Origin: Streptomyces sp. DI166 | GTDB taxonomy: Bacteria > Actinomycetota > Actinomycetes > Streptomycetales > Streptomycetaceae | Length of the DNA stretch: 64,000 nt | NCBI RefSeq assembly: GCF_900091315.1 | Contig: NZ_FLSP01000001.1 | Location: 179,120 to 243,119, forward strand | Direction of reading: 5' to 3' | Shown here: positions 60,614-64,000 of the stretch, in pieces | How positions within the stretch are numbered: the stretch's first letter is position 1 | Layout: every line of letters begins with the position of its first letter | The notes under the pieces: generated by a model | Told to the model about the DNA's origin: nothing | Database searches by the model: none | The model's input: the letters and a program-made list of their open reading frames with translations, nothing else | Made by a program: the position numbers and the translations under genes

Positions 60614-61569
60614 CGGTCCGCCTCCCGCGCCGCACGGATGACCGCCCAGGCCGCGGCGGCGTCCTGCACGCCCAGGCCGACGCTGTTGTAGTAGACGATG
60701 TCCCCCGGTCCGGTGCGGGCGGTGCGGGCGCCGGTGACGACGCCGCCGAGGGGGATCAGGTCGTCCGGTTTCAGGCCCGCGGCGACGATCGGCCCCGCGT
60801 GGTGGGCGGCGGTCTCCGGGTCGTCCACGACCACGGCCGCCGCCCGGAGCAGCACCTCCGCGTCGGCCTCGCACCGGTTCGGTTCGAAGGAGCCCACGCT
60901 CACCACCGTGCAGCCGGGCGCGAGCCACGCCCCGTGGACGACCGGCGTGGTGCTGAGGGTGCAGGCGACGACCAGCGAGGCCTCGCGCACGGCCTCCTCG
61001 GCGCTGCCGACCGGCTCGACGGTGAGCCCGAGTTCGGCCGTGAGGGTGTCGGCGGCGCGCTCCCGGTTGCGCGCGGTCGGGCTCCACAGCCGTACCGACT
61101 TCAGGTCCCGCACCCGGGCCAGGGCACGGACATGGGCGAGGGCCTGGGTGCCGGAGCCGAGGACGGCGAGGTCCGCGCCGCCGGGCGGGGCGAGCAGGTC
61201 GACGGCGACGGCGCTGCCCGCGGCCGTGCGCAGGGTGGTGAGGGCGGTGCCGTCCAGGACGGCGACCGGCCGGCCCGTCTCCGGAGCGAGGGCGGTGACC
61301 AGGGCGTGCACCGTGGGCAGCCCGGCCGCGGCGTTGCCCGGATTGACGCTGCCGATCTTCGCGACCGCCCCGGTGTCCGCCGACAGCCGGGACAGGTACG
61401 CGAACATCACGCTGTCGTCGAAGCGGCTCGGGTGCATGATCTTCCCGGGCGCGTCGGCGCCCGAGGTACCGAGGGCTTCGAACGCGGCGCGCTGCGAGGC
61501 GATGGCCGCGTCCCAGGACAGCAGCCGGGTCACCCGGTCGCCGGAGAGGAAGAGGATGTCGTCGCTCAT
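60610..61569 (-). CDS. Ornithine cyclodeaminase / mu-crystallin family enzyme
   Basis: A 319-aa OCD/CRYM-family protein (FLSGDRVTRLLSWDAAIASQ; MFAYLSRLSADTGAVAKIGS; LAVLGSGTQALAHVRALARV; VSVGSFEPNRCEAD). Members are ornithine cyclodeaminases, ketimine reductases acting on piperideine-2-carboxylate, or imine-forming enzymes in natural-product pathways. The ATG at 61569 has AGGAAGAGGG directly upstream and starts 33 bp after the ribA stop. The stop overlaps the FAD oxidase GTG. Confidence 0.83.
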   Translation of the reverse strand: MSDDILFLSGDRVTRLLSWDAAIASQRAAFEALGTSGADAPGKIMHPSRFDDSVMFAYLSRLSADTGAVAKIGSVNPGNAAAGLPTVHALVTALAPETGRPVAVLDGTALTTLRTAAGSAVAVDLLAPPGGADLAVLGSGTQALAHVRALARVRDLKSVRLWSPTARNRERAADTLTAELGLTVEPVGSAEEAVREASLVVACTLSTTPVVHGAWLAPGCTVVSVGSFEPNRCEADAEVLLRAAAVVVDDPETAAHHAGPIVAAGLKPDDLIPLGGVVTGARTARTGPGDIVYYNSVGLGVQDAAAAWAVIRAAREADR

Positions 61570-61602
61570 GCCCTCTTCCTGTCCGGGCGACCGGGTCCGG
61601 AA

Positions 61603-62262
61603 TCAGGACCAGTGGGCCACGGCGTCCAGATGGGGCAGGTGGTGGTCCAGACGCTCCCGCTTGGTGCGCAGGTAGGTGATGTTGCTCTCGCACGGCGGGA
61701 TGAGCAGCGGGACGGTCTCGGCGACCGTGATGCCGTGCTCCACCAGGGCCTCCCGCTTGCGCGGGTTGTTCGACATCAGCCGCACCGAGCGCACCCCGAG
61801 GTCGGCGAGCATCCCGGCGGCGACGCCGTAGTCGCGGGCGTCGACGGGCAGGCCCAGGGCGAGGTTGGCCTCCACGGTGTCCAGGCCCTCGGCCTGGAGG
61901 GCCATCGCCCGCAGCTTGGCGAGCAGGCCGATACCGCGGCCCTCGTGCCCGCGCAGGTACACGACCACACCGCTGCCCTCGGCGACGACGGCACGCAGCG
62001 CGGAGGCCAGCTGGTCACCGCACTCGCAGTGCTGCGAGCCGAACGCGTCACCGGTCAGGCACTCCGAATGCAGCCGCGTGAGGACGTTCTCGGAGCCGAT
62101 CTCACCGTAGACCAGAGCCACTTGCTCGTCCCCGCGGTCGTGGTCGAGGTAGCCGACCGCGCGGAATTCCCCGTACACCGTGGGCAAGGGCGCATTCACT
62201 ACGCGTTCCACACCGGTGCGCTTGGGGGTCTTCGATCCGAGTACGCCAACTTTTTCTGTCAT
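61603..62262 (-). CDS. ribA: GTP cyclohydrolase II paralogue with Met120, likely FAPy-forming
   Basis: A 219-aa RibA-type enzyme with zinc Cys68, Cys79 and Cys81 (HSECLTGDAFGSQHCECG), RGHEGRGIGLL and LMSNNPRK. Standard GTP cyclohydrolase II has Tyr in KIRAYALQ (Tyr105 in E. coli numbering). Here the block is KLRAMALQ with Met120. From memory, an S. coelicolor paralogue (SCO6655) with this Met stops at the formylated pyrimidine FAPy. ATG 62262 has AGGAAC upstream. No ribB fusion is present, so this is not the housekeeping copy. A creatininase-family gene is divergent 38 bp away. Confidence 0.88.
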   Translation of the reverse strand: MTEKVGVLGSKTPKRTGVERVVNAPLPTVYGEFRAVGYLDHDRGDEQVALVYGEIGSENVLTRLHSECLTGDAFGSQHCECGDQLASALRAVVAEGSGVVVYLRGHEGRGIGLLAKLRAMALQAEGLDTVEANLALGLPVDARDYGVAAGMLADLGVRSVRLMSNNPRKREALVEHGITVAETVPLLIPPCESNITYLRTKRERLDHHLPHLDAVAHWS

Positions 62263-62300
62263 GATCTGGTTCCTAAGCAGAGACGAAAGGCCGTGAAAAG

Positions 62301-63050
62301 ATGAGTGGTTCGGGGACTCGGTCGGCATCCGGGCTGGTGCCGGCGGACACCACGGAGGACGTACGGACGCGCGGGGCGGGCGTCTCACGGCAGGTCGCCG
62401 TCCTTCCCGTGGGCAGCTTCGAACAGCACGGCCCCTTCCTGCCGCTGGCCACGGACACGCTGGTGGCGTGCGCGATCGCCCGGCAGATCGCCGAGGCGTA
62501 TCCGGTGCACCTCCTTCCCCCGGTGACGATCTCCTGCTCGCACGAGCACGCGGCGTGGCCGGGGACCGTCAGCATCTCGTCGGTGACCCTTCATGCGGTG
62601 ATTCGGGACATAGCGGATTCGCTCCGCCGTTCCGGTGTGGACGCCCTGGTGGTGGTCAACGGCCACGGCGGAAATTACGTACTGGGCAATGTGGTTCAGG
62701 AAGCCTCCGCGCGCGGTGAGCGGATGGCGCTGTTCCCGGCGGTCGAGGACTGGGAAGCGGCTCGGGAACGGGCCGGGGTGGCCACCTCGCTGCTCACCGA
62801 CATGCACGCCGGGGAAATTGAGACCTCCATCCTTCTCCATACGCATCCGGAAATGCTGCGGCCCGGATACGAGACCTCCGATTTCGTCGCTGACGACCGG
62901 CGTCATCTGCTCTCCCTCGGTATGTCCGGCTATACCGATTCGGGTGTCATCGGCCGTCCTTCCTTGGGCTCGGCGGAAAAGGGGAAGGAGTTGTTGGCGA
63001 GCCTTTCGGATTCCTTCGCCGCGTATTTCGCGGTGCTGGGCGCAGAGTAG
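62301..63050 (+). CDS. Creatininase-family amidohydrolase, candidate FAPy deformylase
   Basis: A 249-aa metallohydrolase. The metal ligands of the creatininase fold are visible: Glu41 and His43 in SFEQHG, Asp52 in LATDT, His122 in NGHGGN, and His169 with Glu172 in DMHAGEIETS. The family includes creatininase, MftE and the archaeal ArfB deformylase that hydrolyses the formyl group of FAPy after the ArfA cyclohydrolase. Divergence from a Met120 RibA paralogue makes the ArfB-like role attractive. The 3' third is less GC-biased at third positions than its neighbours, a possible sign of separate ancestry. Confidence 0.83.
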   Translation: MSGSGTRSASGLVPADTTEDVRTRGAGVSRQVAVLPVGSFEQHGPFLPLATDTLVACAIARQIAEAYPVHLLPPVTISCSHEHAAWPGTVSISSVTLHAVIRDIADSLRRSGVDALVVVNGHGGNYVLGNVVQEASARGERMALFPAVEDWEAARERAGVATSLLTDMHAGEIETSILLHTHPEMLRPGYETSDFVADDRRHLLSLGMSGYTDSGVIGRPSLGSAEKGKELLASLSDSFAAYFAVLGAE

Positions 63051-64000
63051 GACGTCCGGCGGCGTCCCACCAGCACCAGAACACCGGGCAGGCTCGCGGC
63101 CAGGCACAGCACGCCGTACACGACGGCCACCGCGAGCCCGCTGCCCGCGCCGAGTCCGGCGGCGCCGAACGCCCAGGCGGTGACGCCCTCCCGGGGTCCC
63201 CAGCCGCCGACGTTCAGCGGCAGGCTCATCGCCAGCAGCGCGAGCACGGCCAGCGGCAGGAGTACGGCGACGGAGGCGTCGCTGCCCGCGACCCGGGCGG
63301 CGAGGACGAACGTGGCGATGTGTCCGGCCAGGACGACGACGGAGGACACGGCGACGCCGGGCCCGTACCGCAGCCACGACGCCTTGCGGAGCGAGGCGGG
63401 CAGCACCGGGCGCCGCCGGGAGGCCGGCCGGCTGAGCCGTACGGCGAGGATCACCGCGAGCGTGCCGAGGGCGGCGAGCGCGACGAGCGGCACGAAGTGG
63501 CGTGCCTCGTCGCGCACCGGCGACTCCATGGTCAGCAGGACGACCCCGCCGACCAGCGCCAACGCGACCTGTCCCGCGACCCGTTCGAGGACAACGGAGC
63601 GCACTCCGCGGCTCAGGTCGCCGGCGCTGCGGCCGTGGCTGACCGCCCGGTGCACATCGCCGAGGACGCCGCCGGGCAGCGCCGCGTTCAGGAACAGTGC
63701 CTGGTAGTAGTCGGCGACGGCCGCGCCGAGCGGCAGCCGGATGCCGAGCCACTGCGCCGTCAACTGCCAGCGCCAGGCACTGAACACGGTGGTGACGACA
63801 CCGATCCCGACCGCCGCCAGCACGGCCGGGGCGTCGATGCGCCGCAGCCCGTCCACGAAGGCGCCGGTGCCCAGCCGCCACAGCAGGATGCCGAGGATGG
63901 CGAGGCCGGCGAGGGTGCCCAGGTGGGCGCGGAGGTTGCGGCGGCGGGGGCCGGGGTGTCGGTGGGTGCGGAGACGGCGGGGACCTCCGGAGTCGCCGGC
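62930..64000 (-). CDS. UPF0104/LPG synthase-type flippase-like membrane protein (partial)
   Basis: The frame is open to the right edge, so the N-terminus lies outside. The visible part, about 356 residues, has seven or more helices and the family blocks LFLNAALPGGVLGDVHRA and SLPLNVGGWGPREGVTAWAF. Such proteins (lysylphosphatidylglycerol synthetase TM region, UPF0104) are thought to flip lipids or glycolipids. The last 40 residues after VGRRRTS have no family character and overlap the creatininase gene by 121 bp on the other strand, suggesting that the original 3' end was replaced. Confidence 0.78.
   Translation of the reverse strand, partial: AGDSGGPRRLRTHRHPGPRRRNLRAHLGTLAGLAILGILLWRLGTGAFVDGLRRIDAPAVLAAVGIGVVTTVFSAWRWQLTAQWLGIRLPLGAAVADYYQALFLNAALPGGVLGDVHRAVSHGRSAGDLSRGVRSVVLERVAGQVALALVGGVVLLTMESPVRDEARHFVPLVALAALGTLAVILAVRLSRPASRRRPVLPASLRKASWLRYGPGVAVSSVVVLAGHIATFVLAARVAGSDASVAVLLPLAVLALLAMSLPLNVGGWGPREGVTAWAFGAAGLGAGSGLAVAVVYGVLCLAASLPGVLVLVGRRRTSYSAPSTAKYAAKESERLANNSFPFSAEPKEGRPMTPESV

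Overview
The window is high-GC actinomycete DNA and reads as Streptomyces. Coding sequence is dense, GTG starts are common, many genes overlap through ATGA/GTGA junctions, and several families are typical of streptomycetes (opcA beside zwf, XRE/ImmA-like pairs, MmyB-like ligand domain, secreted GH16 and GH18 enzymes, a probable DasR-type site). No rRNA, tRNA, CRISPR array or prophage was seen.

Layout. 1-4.9 kb: the start of a leftward gene, an operator-like array of six boxes spaced exactly 16 bp, a PAP2 phosphatase/DMT transporter pair, a Tat-exported phospholipase C and a GNAT acetyltransferase. 4.9-7.9 kb: a Xi-class GST-like enzyme behind a cysteine-type leader peptide, then a TnpB transposon that cuts an ABC-2 permease remnant and carries a divergent ribbon-helix-helix (RHH) gene. 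8.0-14.4 kb: a vanAB-like Rieske demethylase with a 53-aa ORF between its subunits, an IclR regulator and a four-gene ABC importer. 14.5-21.2 kb: a LacI regulator and a hydroxyproline catabolic cluster (GntR regulator, epimerase, deaminase, three-subunit D-hydroxyproline dehydrogenase) tied together by a shared operator motif. 21.3-26.8 kb: MmyB-like, XRE and ImmA-like genes, a phosphopantetheinyl transferase with a metallophosphoesterase, and an ATP-grasp protein with a structured leader. 26.9-34.3 kb: a chitinase and a GH4/GH38/GH29 glycosidase operon. 34.5-42.7 kb: a secreted protein, an IclR regulator, a two-component system, a VOC protein, an MMPL exporter and a GH16 glucanase. 42.8-52.1 kb: an AraC regulator and the pentose phosphate operon tkt-tal-zwf-opcA-pgi-gnd. 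52.1-57.3 kb: a beta-helix membrane protein, a PPOX-like protein, a TetR/MFS pair and a serine hydrolase.

57.3-64 kb is the most unusual part. A tight leftward operon runs from a ribA paralogue through an ornithine cyclodeaminase-like enzyme, an FAD amine oxidase and two saccharopine dehydrogenase-like proteins. A creatininase-family gene is divergent from it. The RibA protein has Met120 where standard GTP cyclohydrolase II has Tyr, the change associated with stopping at the formylated product FAPy, and the creatininase-family neighbour could remove that formyl group. The four following enzymes fit a lysine/saccharopine/pipecolate route. I infer an uncharacterised specialised pathway here.

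Other candidates for something new are the RHH-TnpB module with its 38-bp palindrome and hairpin cluster, the 16-bp-phased array at the left edge, and the GntR/hydroxyproline regulon.
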